Shown: positions 53,800 to 62,879, counted from the stretch's first letter. The stretch is DNA of 64,000 nt from 2-12-FULL-60-25 sp003576745 (GCA_030272835.1 SZOQ01000004.1:1-64000); one strand, 5' to 3'. Numbers and translations are program-made. The notes: generated by a model not told the origin, from the sequence alone.

Positions 53800-54015
53800 T
53801 CACTTTCCTTGCAGGAACTTGAGGATGTCTTCTTTTCTGTATCGCCGCGTCCGTTTCTCCCCGATGCGGATCGCAGGCAAAATACCCTTCTTGTCCCACT
53901 GACGAAGGGTGTTTGGATGACACTTTAGGATTTCGCTCGCCTCTTTCAGCGTGAGCAGTTCGGGGAGCTCGTGCTGATTTTTTGCACCGTCCTCGATTGA
54001 CGTTCGGTGTAACAT
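53800..54015 (-). CDS. MerR-like/excisionase-type helix-turn-helix protein
   Basis: A 71-residue protein starting at MLHRTSIEDGAK. The HTH_17 pattern ELLTLKEASEILKCHPNTLR then QWDKKGILPAIRIG and RRYRKEDILKFL is a DNA-binding domain of excisionases and small MerR-like regulators. It sits at the divergent point between the restriction operon and the element's own operon and may regulate both or aid excision. A start six codons earlier is possible. Confidence 0.78.
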   Translation of the reverse strand: MLHRTSIEDGAKNQHELPELLTLKEASEILKCHPNTLRQWDKKGILPAIRIGEKRTRRYRKEDILKFLQGK

Positions 54016-54090
54016 TTGGTAACAATACCACACGTTAGATGCCTTTCACAGGTCATCCTGTGGACGAATTATCATTACTAACTCATTACG

Positions 54091-55260
54091 ATGGCTTCGC
54101 ATTACACCGATCCGAGGGATTTTGTTCTGCACATCCGTGGGGAGCTCCTTGCCGAGTACCTCAAAGAGCGGCACGGCAAAAACAATTTTCCCATCGGCAA
54201 CAAGGAGGAGACGAGCGAACAACGCGCGGATCGTTTTATTGAATACATCAAAGCGCAAAATGACGACGCATTGCGCGACAGGGTGTACATGGAGCTTGAG
54301 TACATCAACTCACTCTCGTCAGAAAACCACATCGCGGCATTTTGCACCTATGCCCCGAACATAAATCGCGACGAGCACATCGAAAAGAAGTGTCAGAACA
54401 ATGACGAGCGAGCTCTCGCCGCTTTCACACAATTTCCGACCGAGTTTGATAACTACTACAGCTACGCCAACATCGAGGAGTTTGTCGTGAAAGAACTCAC
54501 GCTTCCGTCTACCGTTCCGTTATCAGATATTACGGAAGCAAGAATCCAACAGTTCGAGCCGATGGTGCAAGCCGTGTATCAAAAAACGTACAAAGGCGAA
54601 AAATGTAAAATCAAATCATGGCCTGACAAGGATAAAATCATCCTTCGTGCTTATCTTGAAGACCTCCCCACGCGCGACATCGGCTTCGACGGAAAGCGTC
54701 TCGACGAGAAACGCGTCCGCAAACCCGTCTTTGATGTTGTTTTTGTCTACAAGCCAGAACTCAAAATGTTGGGTGTCCGTGCACTCGGTGGCGATCCCAT
54801 CATAAAAGAAATGCAGAAATTGTTTTGCTCTCATTTCCTCGGAATAGAGAACGTCAAAACCGACGAAATCCGCTACCAACTCCCGACGACAAACGGGCTG
54901 GCAAATCTCAAGCTGGAAGCTCCAAATGCCTCTTATGGCATCGAGCGGGCGTATCTCAAATCCATCCGTCTCAAGAATAAAGGCGTACCACACACGTTAT
55001 TTGTTGATGTTGGGGGTAGGGCTCAATACGCTGGGACAGGCGCAGCGCAGCAAATCCTCAAGGACCTCGGTCTCGATCTAAACAAAGACTGGGAGGTAAA
55101 GAGCATCAAAATCACGGTCGTATTCAAGCAGACGGGCAAAGGTAGGCGTAAGCAGGTGCCGGTGACTATTACCCCACCTAACACCTGTGCGCTCAAAAAT
55201 CGTCCGCAAGATGATGTGGTCCGCAAGTTCCTCAAAGACTTGGGTATCTATGTTGCCTGA
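54091..55260 (+). CDS. Unrecognised element protein A
   Basis: A 389-residue soluble protein, no signal or membrane segment. Blocks such as KPVFDVVFVYKPELKMLGVR, LGGDPIIKEMQKLFCSHFLG and SIKITVVFKQTGKGRRKQVP look like a beta-rich, possibly nucleic-acid-related fold. It runs two bases into the next gene, so the two are an operon. First gene rightward from the divergent point. No family could be named; possible accessory or defence function. Confidence 0.6.
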   Translation: MASHYTDPRDFVLHIRGELLAEYLKERHGKNNFPIGNKEETSEQRADRFIEYIKAQNDDALRDRVYMELEYINSLSSENHIAAFCTYAPNINRDEHIEKKCQNNDERALAAFTQFPTEFDNYYSYANIEEFVVKELTLPSTVPLSDITEARIQQFEPMVQAVYQKTYKGEKCKIKSWPDKDKIILRAYLEDLPTRDIGFDGKRLDEKRVRKPVFDVVFVYKPELKMLGVRALGGDPIIKEMQKLFCSHFLGIENVKTDEIRYQLPTTNGLANLKLEAPNASYGIERAYLKSIRLKNKGVPHTLFVDVGGRAQYAGTGAAQQILKDLGLDLNKDWEVKSIKITVVFKQTGKGRRKQVPVTITPPNTCALKNRPQDDVVRKFLKDLGIYVA

Positions 55261-55262
55261 TT

Positions 55263-56192
55263 ATGCAGTGGTTTTTGGAACGTATCTCTGCACGATCATT
55301 GCCGATCCAGTTCGGCATCAGAGAGCGGCGTGAGCATCTTGACGATTTTGAAAAACTAATACGAAAGAAAATCCTCGTGCGTGCTGCAAATCTCGATGCA
55401 GTGGACTGCACGCTCTGTGGTGAAGATCATCAGTGCCAAGTTAGGGAGGAAGATGGTGCTCTGTTTTTTATATGTGAGAACGGATGTGGCAGACAAGAGC
55501 TCACAGATGATGACGTGGCGATTTTTGAATACGACAATGCCGCTTTTCTGCATCTCCTTGCGACCGAGTTCGGATTGAAAACGAACGACGGATCAATCAA
55601 AGACGAAGCGGACTATGCTACGGATGCCTTCTATCGTCTGGGAACGTATAAGGACAAAAAAGTGAAAGCGACCGTGTACTACCTGCGAACGGGCGATCTG
55701 CATGAGCCATCATCGTTTTTTGAAAATGCCAGCAACTCCCCGAAAGTCCTCATCACAAACACGGCAGAGCCCAACCTTGTTCACGGCAAAGAAGGCACGC
55801 GCTATTGCATACTCGCCGACGCGCTCGTCCCTACGGCCAACAAGGAGATTTTCTACAAGATGGGGATTGTCAGGTGTTTCGACGACGTGCGTCGAGTCCA
55901 ATTTGATAAAAAGAACGGCCACCTGTCGTTGGATGGCAAACGTATCTACACGGCCGCACTTGAAAGCCCACAATACTATTTCCTACTTTACCTGTGGGAT
56001 AACTGGATGAAGCAAGTACCCCACGGTGACATTCACTATTTTGTTCGAGGTAAGATGGGAAAACAGGTTGCTGATGATTCACAAAAGGACTGCCAGAAGA
56101 TAAAGGGTGAGATAAAGCAGAAATGCAAGAAAATTGATGAAGTCATTTCTGTTCCGACAGTCGGCCATTACATGATGGCTGATCCAGTTTAG
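55263..56192 (+). CDS. Unrecognised element protein B with zinc-knuckle
   Basis: A 309-residue protein. Near residue 50, VDCTLCGEDHQCQV and FFICENGCGRQELT give a CxxC-x6-C and C-x3-C set, a likely zinc site. The rest is mixed alpha/beta without known motifs; the end is Lys/Asp-rich (DCQKIKGEIKQKCKK). The tight spacing with protein A implies they act together. Confidence 0.6.
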   Translation: MQWFLERISARSLPIQFGIRERREHLDDFEKLIRKKILVRAANLDAVDCTLCGEDHQCQVREEDGALFFICENGCGRQELTDDDVAIFEYDNAAFLHLLATEFGLKTNDGSIKDEADYATDAFYRLGTYKDKKVKATVYYLRTGDLHEPSSFFENASNSPKVLITNTAEPNLVHGKEGTRYCILADALVPTANKEIFYKMGIVRCFDDVRRVQFDKKNGHLSLDGKRIYTAALESPQYYFLLYLWDNWMKQVPHGDIHYFVRGKMGKQVADDSQKDCQKIKGEIKQKCKKIDEVISVPTVGHYMMADPV

Positions 56193-56314
56193 GAGAAACG
56201 ATGGAGAAAAAGGTGAAATCGTAGACCGACCGCACAGAGCCCAAGACGCATCCTCAAGATGCGTTTTTGGTTTTCACCAAAACGTCATTACTCACCTTTT
56301 TCCATCATTACTCT

Positions 56315-56605
56315 ATGACGCGAAAAGATCAGCGGCCATCGCGGGAGCCGCAATACATCCCGCTCGACGATCCTTCGTTTGTGTTCACTTTATATGACTT
56401 GAACTGCGCCGCAGCTCTCGTCTGTTCAGGCTTTGAGCTCTTGTCGGTGGGGAGAGACAACCCACGCAAGTGCCTTTTCATTTTCAGAAAACAGGATGGC
56501 ATCGAGGAGCTGTGCGACCTGTACTGGTCCGACCGTTTGGAAATCAAGGCGAGGGCTTACGCGGACACGATCAAGGCGTTGAAAAATAAATTGTACAGCG
56601 AGTGA
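56315..56605 (+). CDS. DUF5659-like small protein
   Basis: A 96-residue protein, start at MTRKDQRPSREPQY. FVFTLYDLNCAAALVCSGFE, LFIFRKQDGIEEL and a C-terminal helix IKARAYADTIKALKNKLYSE match the small DUF5659-type proteins common in mobile elements. It lies upstream of the primase genes. Function unknown. Confidence 0.7.
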   Translation: MTRKDQRPSREPQYIPLDDPSFVFTLYDLNCAAALVCSGFELLSVGRDNPRKCLFIFRKQDGIEELCDLYWSDRLEIKARAYADTIKALKNKLYSE

Positions 56606-56612
56606 TGTCGTT

Positions 56613-56825
56613 ATGGTCTTGAGCGACGACGACATCCGAAAGTTCCAATACATCTATCGGGAACGGTTCGGAAAAGAGATCAGCAAACAGGATGCCTACG
56701 AGCAGGGCATCAAACTCTTGCGATTGCTCGCCGTCGTCTACAAGCCGATGACACAAAAGGAGTTCGATTTTATTCAGGAGCGGAGAAAATTATCTCCCCC
56801 ATTACCCGAAATTACAAAGCTATGA
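56613..56825 (+). CDS. Small element protein preceding the primase
   Basis: A 70-residue protein, KFQYIYRERFGKEISKQDAY then EQGIKLLRLLAVVYKPMT. A conserved small family in candidate-phyla elements. Its stop overlaps the primase start by four bases (ATGA), indicating coupling. Confidence 0.7.
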   Translation: MVLSDDDIRKFQYIYRERFGKEISKQDAYEQGIKLLRLLAVVYKPMTQKEFDFIQERRKLSPPLPEITKL

Positions 56826-59026
56826 ACCTACAAGACATTTCCATCCGCGACTACCTGCGCGACAAAGGCGTCGAGTTCCGCGAGAGCGGCGAGGAGCTGG
56901 TCGCTAAATGCGTTTTTGCGGATTGCGATCACGACAGTCGCCCGAACGAGGGGCATCTCTATTTCAATCCAGAGACTTCGCAGTATAACTGCAAGAAATG
57001 CGGAGCGCAGGGCAATTTGAAAACGCTGATGAAACATTTTGGCGACGAGCCCATGTTTCAAGATGCGCCACGGCCGAGAAAGGTCACACGTTTTGATGCG
57101 AGCTTGGTTGAAAAATGCCATGAAGCGTTGCCGCAGCCAATCCGCGAGTACCTACATAAGCGCGGGTTGACCGATGATGTGATTGATAAATATAAGCTCG
57201 GCTACGGCCAGTTTTATCGCAAGCAATGGATCACGATCCCGATCAAGGATGTGTACGGCAACTATTCGTATTTCAAACTGCGCCAAGACCCTGCTGATGG
57301 CGACGAAAAGATCACCTATCCAAAAAGCGGCGCGGAAGCCCAGCTCTACGACTGGGAGATACTGGAAAACCTGAACGGACCTCTTGTGGTGTGCGAGGGC
57401 GAGCTGGATTGCTTGGCTCTTGTCTCAAAAGGCGTTGCAGCCGTGACGAGCACGCATGGTGCGATGACGTTCAAAGAGCAATGGGCTGAACGCATCCAAA
57501 AATGCGGCAAGGTTTATATTTGCTTCGACCTCGATGATGCGGGACGGAAGGGCTCGGATCGCGCCGCGAAAATGTTTGAAAATGGTGGAGCGTGTGAGAC
57601 GTACATGGTCGCGCTTCCATCGGAGCTCGGGGAGCACGGTGACATCACGGATTACTTCGTGAAGTTCGGCGGCACGGTTGAGGACTTGTTCGGCAAGTAC
57701 GCCAAGCCATACCCCGAACGGATTGATGTCACACAATTCTCTCCCATGACCGCAGACCAGCTCCTCGATACGCTTGGGCTTACGATCAAGTACGACGCAG
57801 AAAATAAGCTCTCGACCTTTTTATGCGAGTTATCCGCCTACACTGAAAGCTCCCAGTTCAACATCAGCTACAACGCGCCGAGCTCGACGGGCAAAAGCTA
57901 TATTCCAACCGAGATCGCCCGCCTGTTTCCCGAGGGCGACGTTATGGAGATCGCCTACTGCTCACCGACCGCGTTCTTTCACGATGTCGGGGAGTACAAC
58001 AAGGACAAAAATTGTTATCTGGTGGACTTGTCCCACAAGGTTCTGATCTTCCTCGATCAGCCGCATAACGAGCTCCTTGCACGCCTGCGGCCGCTCCTCT
58101 CGCACGACAAAAAAGAGATCATGCTGAAAATCACGGACAAGTCGCAAAAGTTCGGCATGAAGACCAAAAACATACTTTTGCGCGGCTATCCGTCCGTCAT
58201 CTTTTGCACGGCAGGTTTGAAAATTGACGAACAGGAGGCCACCCGTTTTCTACTTCTCTCCCCAGAGGTAAGCCAAGAGAAAATCCAGCAAGGCATCAGC
58301 GCGACGATCCGCAAGGAAGCGAACAGCGAGGAGTTTGTCGGTTGGCTGAACGAGAACCCAGACCGTGCATTGCTCAAGGAACGCATCCGCGCGATCAAGC
58401 TAGAAAACATCCAAGAAATCAACATCCTGCATCACGAACGCATCGAGCAACAGTTTTTGAGCGATAACAAGACGCTCAAGCCTCGTCACCAACGCGACAT
58501 CAAGCGTCTGCTTGCTCTCGTCAAATCCTTTGCCTTGCTGAACGTCTGGTGGCGGGAACGAAACGGCACCACGATCACTGCCAACGATGAGGACATTGAT
58601 GCGGCGTTCAAGCTCTGGGAGAAAATCGCTGTGAGCCAAGAGCTAAACCTGCCGCCGTACATCTACAACCTGTTCCGTGAGGTCATTCTCCCCGCGTGGC
58701 AAGCGAAAAACGTCTTGAATAGCATGTTGGCCGAACCCGTGGCAAAAGTTGGCGTCTCGCGGCAAGAAGTCTTGGAGAAACACTTTGCGGTCTATGGACG
58801 AATGCTCGACAGCAACCAGTTGCGCCAGCAAATCCTCCCCATGCTCGAAACGGCTGGACTGATCGTTCAGGAACAGGACCCCGATGACAAACGTAAGATG
58901 ATGATTTTCCCTGCCTCGCTCTACCAGCTTCCAAACAATAGTGGAAACGAGAGTGGAGTGAACAGCGACAGTGTAGGAAATAGTGCAACGCAAGGTGGGG
59001 AGAAAAACGAAGCCCTGCCTTTCTAA
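56822..59026 (+). CDS. Primase-helicase (CHC2 zinc finger, TOPRIM, P-loop)
   Basis: A 734-residue protein. Residues 25-70 hold a zinc finger (KCVFADCDHDS, then YNCKKCGAQGN) as in DnaG. The TOPRIM domain is VVCEGELDCLALVSKG and VYICFDLDDAGRKGSDRA. A P-loop, NAPSSTGKSYIPTEIARLFP, starts an ATPase domain of about 250 residues with little similarity to replicative DnaB. The C-terminus is winged-helix-like and ends in a Ser/Asn/Gly tail. It is the element's replication initiator or primase. Confidence 0.86.
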   Translation: MNLQDISIRDYLRDKGVEFRESGEELVAKCVFADCDHDSRPNEGHLYFNPETSQYNCKKCGAQGNLKTLMKHFGDEPMFQDAPRPRKVTRFDASLVEKCHEALPQPIREYLHKRGLTDDVIDKYKLGYGQFYRKQWITIPIKDVYGNYSYFKLRQDPADGDEKITYPKSGAEAQLYDWEILENLNGPLVVCEGELDCLALVSKGVAAVTSTHGAMTFKEQWAERIQKCGKVYICFDLDDAGRKGSDRAAKMFENGGACETYMVALPSELGEHGDITDYFVKFGGTVEDLFGKYAKPYPERIDVTQFSPMTADQLLDTLGLTIKYDAENKLSTFLCELSAYTESSQFNISYNAPSSTGKSYIPTEIARLFPEGDVMEIAYCSPTAFFHDVGEYNKDKNCYLVDLSHKVLIFLDQPHNELLARLRPLLSHDKKEIMLKITDKSQKFGMKTKNILLRGYPSVIFCTAGLKIDEQEATRFLLLSPEVSQEKIQQGISATIRKEANSEEFVGWLNENPDRALLKERIRAIKLENIQEINILHHERIEQQFLSDNKTLKPRHQRDIKRLLALVKSFALLNVWWRERNGTTITANDEDIDAAFKLWEKIAVSQELNLPPYIYNLFREVILPAWQAKNVLNSMLAEPVAKVGVSRQEVLEKHFAVYGRMLDSNQLRQQILPMLETAGLIVQEQDPDDKRKMMIFPASLYQLPNNSGNESGVNSDSVGNSATQGGEKNEALPF

Positions 59027-59045
59027 CCCACCCACCCCATAACTT

Positions 59046-59417
59046 ATGTTGTGCAAAGCACTGACAACCACGGGAGAACCCTGCCAAGCGCAGGCGATGC
59101 AGGGCGACGAGAATTGCTATCTCCACAATCCTGCCGTGAGCGAAGACGAAAAACGCGATGCTCGTTCGCGCGGCGGCAAGGAAAATCAAATCGTCGTCAA
59201 AACCCCTCTCCCACCGATCAAGCTCACGAGCCCGAAGGACGTGATCTCGCTTTTGGAAGAAACGATCAACGCCGTGCGTAGCGGGGAGATGGACGTGAAG
59301 ATCGCTAACTGCCTCGGATTTCTGACCGACAAACTGCTCAAAGCCTACGAGATCAGCGAATTGAGCGACAAGGTTGAGGTCATGGGGTTGTTCTTGGAAA
59401 AACGAAAAGGACGCTGA
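59046..59417 (+). CDS. Small zinc-finger element protein
   Basis: A 123-residue protein. The N-terminal CKALTTTGEPCQAQAMQGDE then NCYLHNP is a C-x8-C-x9-C-x3-H finger widespread in phage and element proteins, often beside terminase or replication genes. The rest is helical. Cytoplasmic, probably DNA-related. Confidence 0.72.
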   Translation: MLCKALTTTGEPCQAQAMQGDENCYLHNPAVSEDEKRDARSRGGKENQIVVKTPLPPIKLTSPKDVISLLEETINAVRSGEMDVKIANCLGFLTDKLLKAYEISELSDKVEVMGLFLEKRKGR

Positions 59418-59422
59418 CCACT

Positions 59423-60937
59423 ATGAAGAAAAATCTCACCAGCCTATTACAGAAAGGCAACCTCACCCCGAAGGAACGTTGCCAGATGTTCGTGCAAAAC
59501 GTCGTGACCGAGGAGCGCGAAGGAAAAGGATTTTTGAGCGATGCGGACAAGTACGCTCTGGTCGAAGGATGGCATCCGAAGGACAACTACGAGATCAGGG
59601 AGTACAACAAATACAACGGTGCATGGCGGACGGCTCTGCTTGCCGAGATTGATGCCCAGACTGCCTATTTGCGAGCGCAGAACGCGCATCTGCGAGCAGA
59701 AGTCGCGGCTACTTATTACATGTTAGCGGATGGTGAACTCGCCAAAAAACGAAGCAATAAAGACGATCTGAACACCATACTGGAAAATACTGGATTGATC
59801 CACGAATACGTCACCTACCGCTATGCTTTCGATCTGATGGATGGTGAGTTGCGGCAGGACTTGCTCAAGCTATACCCAGACATTGAGACCGAAAGCGATT
59901 ACCTCACGTCGGAGCTCGCGCTTTATGAATTGCTCGGGGACAAAGGCGAAGCGACCGACGAAGCGAAAGATGAGATCGCCGACCTGATTTCAAAACGGGC
60001 GTTCAACAAGTACGCGGCCGCGCTTGCAGAAAAGAAACCGAGCGATTTCATAAAGCCGTGGAGCTTTCACGGTTACTTTGCAGACATCCCGCTCTTGGAG
60101 GTAGCGAAAAAATGGGCGGAGTACGAAGGCATTGATCTGCCTGATAAGCAGGACGATGATGTGGCGTTGGAAAAGTTGCTCGTCGAGAAAATCACGGGCT
60201 GCGCCGAGGAACGGAAAACGAGCGTGGGAGAATTGATAAAACGCGCGACGCGGAAATGGCTGGATGAAGGATTGCTGGAAGAACACGCGCCTCTGTTTTT
60301 GAGCGACAAACACGAAACGGTAAACGATGCGAGCACGAAACTGCCACATAAAGCGGTTTTCAAACGGTGGCTGGAAGCCAAGACTAAAGCCGAACAGAAA
60401 ATCCAACAGATGATAGATGATGGGGAGTTGGAAACGCGCATCATCACTGACAACATTTTCGGGATTGAGCGCAAACACGAAACCATCCTCGGCAAGAGTC
60501 TCTATCCGATGAAGGGTGACTACAAGTTCGTCACGGATTACAAAAACCAAGCGGAAGCGTTTATGCCCGTCGGCACCCTGTTCGACATTATCAAGCGCGG
60601 CGATCTAATGAATGAGTACGCCTTGCTGCTTGGTTTTCAAGACATCTTCGCTCGTCTCTCCAAAATCTACGATGTTGACCTGACCGAAAAGGTGAACATC
60701 TATCTTGAAAAGATAAGACACGACATCAATATGCTGAATGACGGCTTGCGGTTCATCAAAGACAAGTTCGGCAGCGAAGCATACATGCTCTACGACTGCC
60801 GTTATTTCATGGACGCGCCGCAAGCCAATTTCGTCATTGACCCTGACGGGATCGAGCCCGCGAAAGACAGGCTCAAAATCTACTATGACGAGTTCGAGAA
60901 GGTTTTGGGCGACGAGTTCGGGACCGTTCACAAATGA
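59423..60937 (+). CDS. Unrecognised large element protein
   Basis: A 504-residue, charged, mostly helical soluble protein (MKKNLTSLLQKGNLTPKERC, later LIHEYVTYRYAFDLMDGELR). There are no transmembrane segments or known catalytic motif. It follows the zinc-finger gene after five bases and is expressed with it. Could be a structural or packaging protein by position; unsupported. Confidence 0.65.
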   Translation: MKKNLTSLLQKGNLTPKERCQMFVQNVVTEEREGKGFLSDADKYALVEGWHPKDNYEIREYNKYNGAWRTALLAEIDAQTAYLRAQNAHLRAEVAATYYMLADGELAKKRSNKDDLNTILENTGLIHEYVTYRYAFDLMDGELRQDLLKLYPDIETESDYLTSELALYELLGDKGEATDEAKDEIADLISKRAFNKYAAALAEKKPSDFIKPWSFHGYFADIPLLEVAKKWAEYEGIDLPDKQDDDVALEKLLVEKITGCAEERKTSVGELIKRATRKWLDEGLLEEHAPLFLSDKHETVNDASTKLPHKAVFKRWLEAKTKAEQKIQQMIDDGELETRIITDNIFGIERKHETILGKSLYPMKGDYKFVTDYKNQAEAFMPVGTLFDIIKRGDLMNEYALLLGFQDIFARLSKIYDVDLTEKVNIYLEKIRHDINMLNDGLRFIKDKFGSEAYMLYDCRYFMDAPQANFVIDPDGIEPAKDRLKIYYDEFEKVLGDEFGTVHK

Positions 60938-60950
60938 GGCATAATGAGCT

Positions 60951-61100
60951 ATGATGGCAATGTTGATCCAAGCCACATCTGACGAGAGTGTTTTACTGTA
61001 TTTGCCACCCAAGACGGGCGGCTCTGCCAGCAAAACAGCACTCTTGTGTTGTGGCGATGGATCAACCAGAGCCGTCCTTTTTGGTCGGCAAACCCTATGA
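60951..61100 (+). CDS. Leader peptide-like ORF coupled to the recombinase
   Basis: 49 codons from ATG 60951 (MMAMLIQATSDESVLLYLPP) ending LFGRQTL; the TGA overlaps the recombinase ATG (ATGA). The stretch GGCGGCTCTG and CAGAGCCGTCC within it form a long-range hairpin ending in CTTTTT just before the recombinase start. Coupled translation through the hairpin could control the recombinase. Confidence 0.45.
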   Translation: MMAMLIQATSDESVLLYLPPKTGGSASKTALLCCGDGSTRAVLFGRQTL

Positions 61101-62713
61101 CGAAGCCAAACCAACCAAACCTGCACTACTTCCTGTATGCGCGTAAGTCGTCCGAAAGCGAAGACAGGCAGGTTCAATCCATCGAAGACCAGGCCAACCG
61201 CCTCAAACTCTTGGCGGCCGATTTGAAGATCGAAATCAAAGAAATCATCACCGAAGCTAAGTCCGCCAAAATGCCCGACTGCCGTCCCGAGTTCACCAGC
61301 ATGTTGGAACGGATCGAGAAAGGCGACGCGAACGGTATCCTGTGCTGGCAAATCAATCGCCTGTCGCGCAACCCGATTGATAGCGGCAAATTGAGCTGGA
61401 TGCTCCAAAAAGGCATCTTGCAATCCATCCAGACGATTGATCGTCAGTATCTCCCCGACGATAACGTGCTCCTGTTCAATGTGGAGAGCGGCATGGCTAA
61501 CCAGTTCATCATTGATCTGCGTAAAAACAGCAAGCGTGGCATGGAAGGCAAAGCGGATCGCGGTTGGCTGCCGTCACGCGCTCCCCTCGGTTATTTGAAC
61601 GACAAACTGGAACACACCATCTACCCAGACCCAGAGCGTTTCGATCTCGTCCGTAAAATGTGGGACATGCTGCTCACAGGCAATTACACCGTGCCGATGA
61701 TCCTTGAGATTGCGAACAAGGAGTGGGGTTTTCGCGTGCCTACCCGCAAGCGTGGAGGCGGTGGGGAGCTCGCACAAAGCGTCGCCTACAAGATGTTCAC
61801 CAACATTTTCTACACAGGCATGTTTGAATGGACAGGGCGAAACTATCAAGGCAATCACAAACCAATGATAACGATGGAAGAATACGACCGCGTGCAGGTC
61901 ATTTTGGGGAGAAAAGGCAAACCACGATCTAAAAGTCACGACTTTCCATTCACGGGCATCATACGCTGTGCCGTTTGTGGTTCCATGATTACGGCTGTCG
62001 AGAAGACAAAAATAGTGAAAGAGACAGGGAAGCTCAAAACCTACGTCTACTATTACTGCACGAAAAAGAAAAAGGGCATTGCCTGCGATCAAAAGCCAAT
62101 GACCGCAAAGGAGCTTGAGGATCAGATCGAGGCGGAGCTCGAAAAGCATACCATTCTCCCCCAATTCAAAGACTGGGCGTTGGAAATCTTGAATAGGGAT
62201 AACGACAAAGAAATCGAGGATCGCACGAAAATCTACGAGAATCAGCACAAATCACTGGCCGAAACGCAAAGGGAGCTCGACGAGCTTTCCCGTATGCGTT
62301 ACCGCCAGCTTATTGATGACGCCTTTTTCGTGAAGGAACGGGACGCTTTGCAGGAAAAAATTGCCAAACTCAAAAATAACCTGCGGGAAACGGAAAGTCG
62401 TGCCGAGAAATGGTTGGAGCTCACCGAGCGCACGTTTTGTTTTGTTACCCACGCTCGCAAAGAGTTTGCTCTAGGAACTTTGGAAAAGAAGCGCGAGATT
62501 TTCTCCGCACTTGGTTGGAACTTCCTGATAAAAGATAAAAAACTCACGATTTCGGGCTGTGACTGGTTCGTTCCAATCAAAAATAGCTATTCCGCTATCG
62601 AAGCGGATTACAAGCGGTTGGAACTGACAGAAAATGGCTCTATAAACGAGAAAACTCCGGCTTTTGCCGAAGTTATTTCTCGATGGGGTGACCAATGGGA
62701 ATCGAACCCATGA
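61097..62713 (+). CDS. Large serine recombinase, C-terminus altered by integration
   Basis: A 538-residue protein, start at MTKPNQPNLHYFLYARKSSE. Resolvase domain: catalytic Ser in YARKSSESEDRQVQSIEDQ, ITEAKSAKMPDCRPEF, and ILCWQINRLSRNPIDSG. A recombinase domain follows (GWLPSRAPLGYLND), then a zinc ribbon (IIRCAVCGSMITAVE with YYYCTKKKKGIACDQ) and a coiled coil. It integrates the element. The last 30 bases lie inside tRNA-His: after SRWG the protein ends DQWESNP, read from tRNA sequence. The original 29-residue tail is at 46602-46691. Confidence 0.92.
   Translation: MTKPNQPNLHYFLYARKSSESEDRQVQSIEDQANRLKLLAADLKIEIKEIITEAKSAKMPDCRPEFTSMLERIEKGDANGILCWQINRLSRNPIDSGKLSWMLQKGILQSIQTIDRQYLPDDNVLLFNVESGMANQFIIDLRKNSKRGMEGKADRGWLPSRAPLGYLNDKLEHTIYPDPERFDLVRKMWDMLLTGNYTVPMILEIANKEWGFRVPTRKRGGGGELAQSVAYKMFTNIFYTGMFEWTGRNYQGNHKPMITMEEYDRVQVILGRKGKPRSKSHDFPFTGIIRCAVCGSMITAVEKTKIVKETGKLKTYVYYYCTKKKKGIACDQKPMTAKELEDQIEAELEKHTILPQFKDWALEILNRDNDKEIEDRTKIYENQHKSLAETQRELDELSRMRYRQLIDDAFFVKERDALQEKIAKLKNNLRETESRAEKWLELTERTFCFVTHARKEFALGTLEKKREIFSALGWNFLIKDKKLTISGCDWFVPIKNSYSAIEADYKRLELTENGSINEKTPAFAEVISRWGDQWESNP
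62684..62690 (+). other. Right attachment core
   Basis: TGGGGTG, the complement of the tRNA-His 3' end CACCCCA. Matches 46596-46602. Confidence 0.7.
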
Positions 62714-62758
62714 TAACGGGACCACAACCCGCTGTGTTGCCTCTACACCATGGTCACC
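62684..62758 (-). tRNA. tRNA-His (anticodon GTG)
   Basis: Encoded G-1 pairs with C73. Acceptor GTGACCA pairs with TGGTCAC; anticodon loop TTGTGGT; TPsiC GGTTCGATTCC; CCA encoded. The 3' end is the element's integration site and is kept intact by the 7-bp core. It overlaps the recombinase stop by 30 bases on the opposite strand. Confidence 0.97.
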
Positions 62759-62879
62759 ATGACGCTCTTAAACTGTACCTGAAGCGGCCAGATCATAGCC
62801 TCTTTTTTGGCTTGAGGCAAGAGTTTTGCCCATGAACGTAGCCAAAGGTCGCGCCAATTGGTCAGGACTGTTTGCGTTT

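Larger units (their letters stand above)
46596..62690. mobile_element. 16.1-kb integrative element in tRNA-His
   Basis: Bounded by TGGGGTG at 46596-46602 and 62684-62690, the latter being the 3' end (CACCCCA) of tRNA-His. It carries a serine recombinase at its right end, a primase-helicase, a zinc-finger small protein, a type III-like restriction-modification pair, a nuclease, an HD-domain protein and several unrecognised genes. Genes point outward from about 54 kb. No mosaic repeat occurs inside, unlike the flanks, which supports foreign origin. No structural phage or conjugation genes were recognised, so it may be a satellite or plasmid-like element. Confidence 0.8.
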
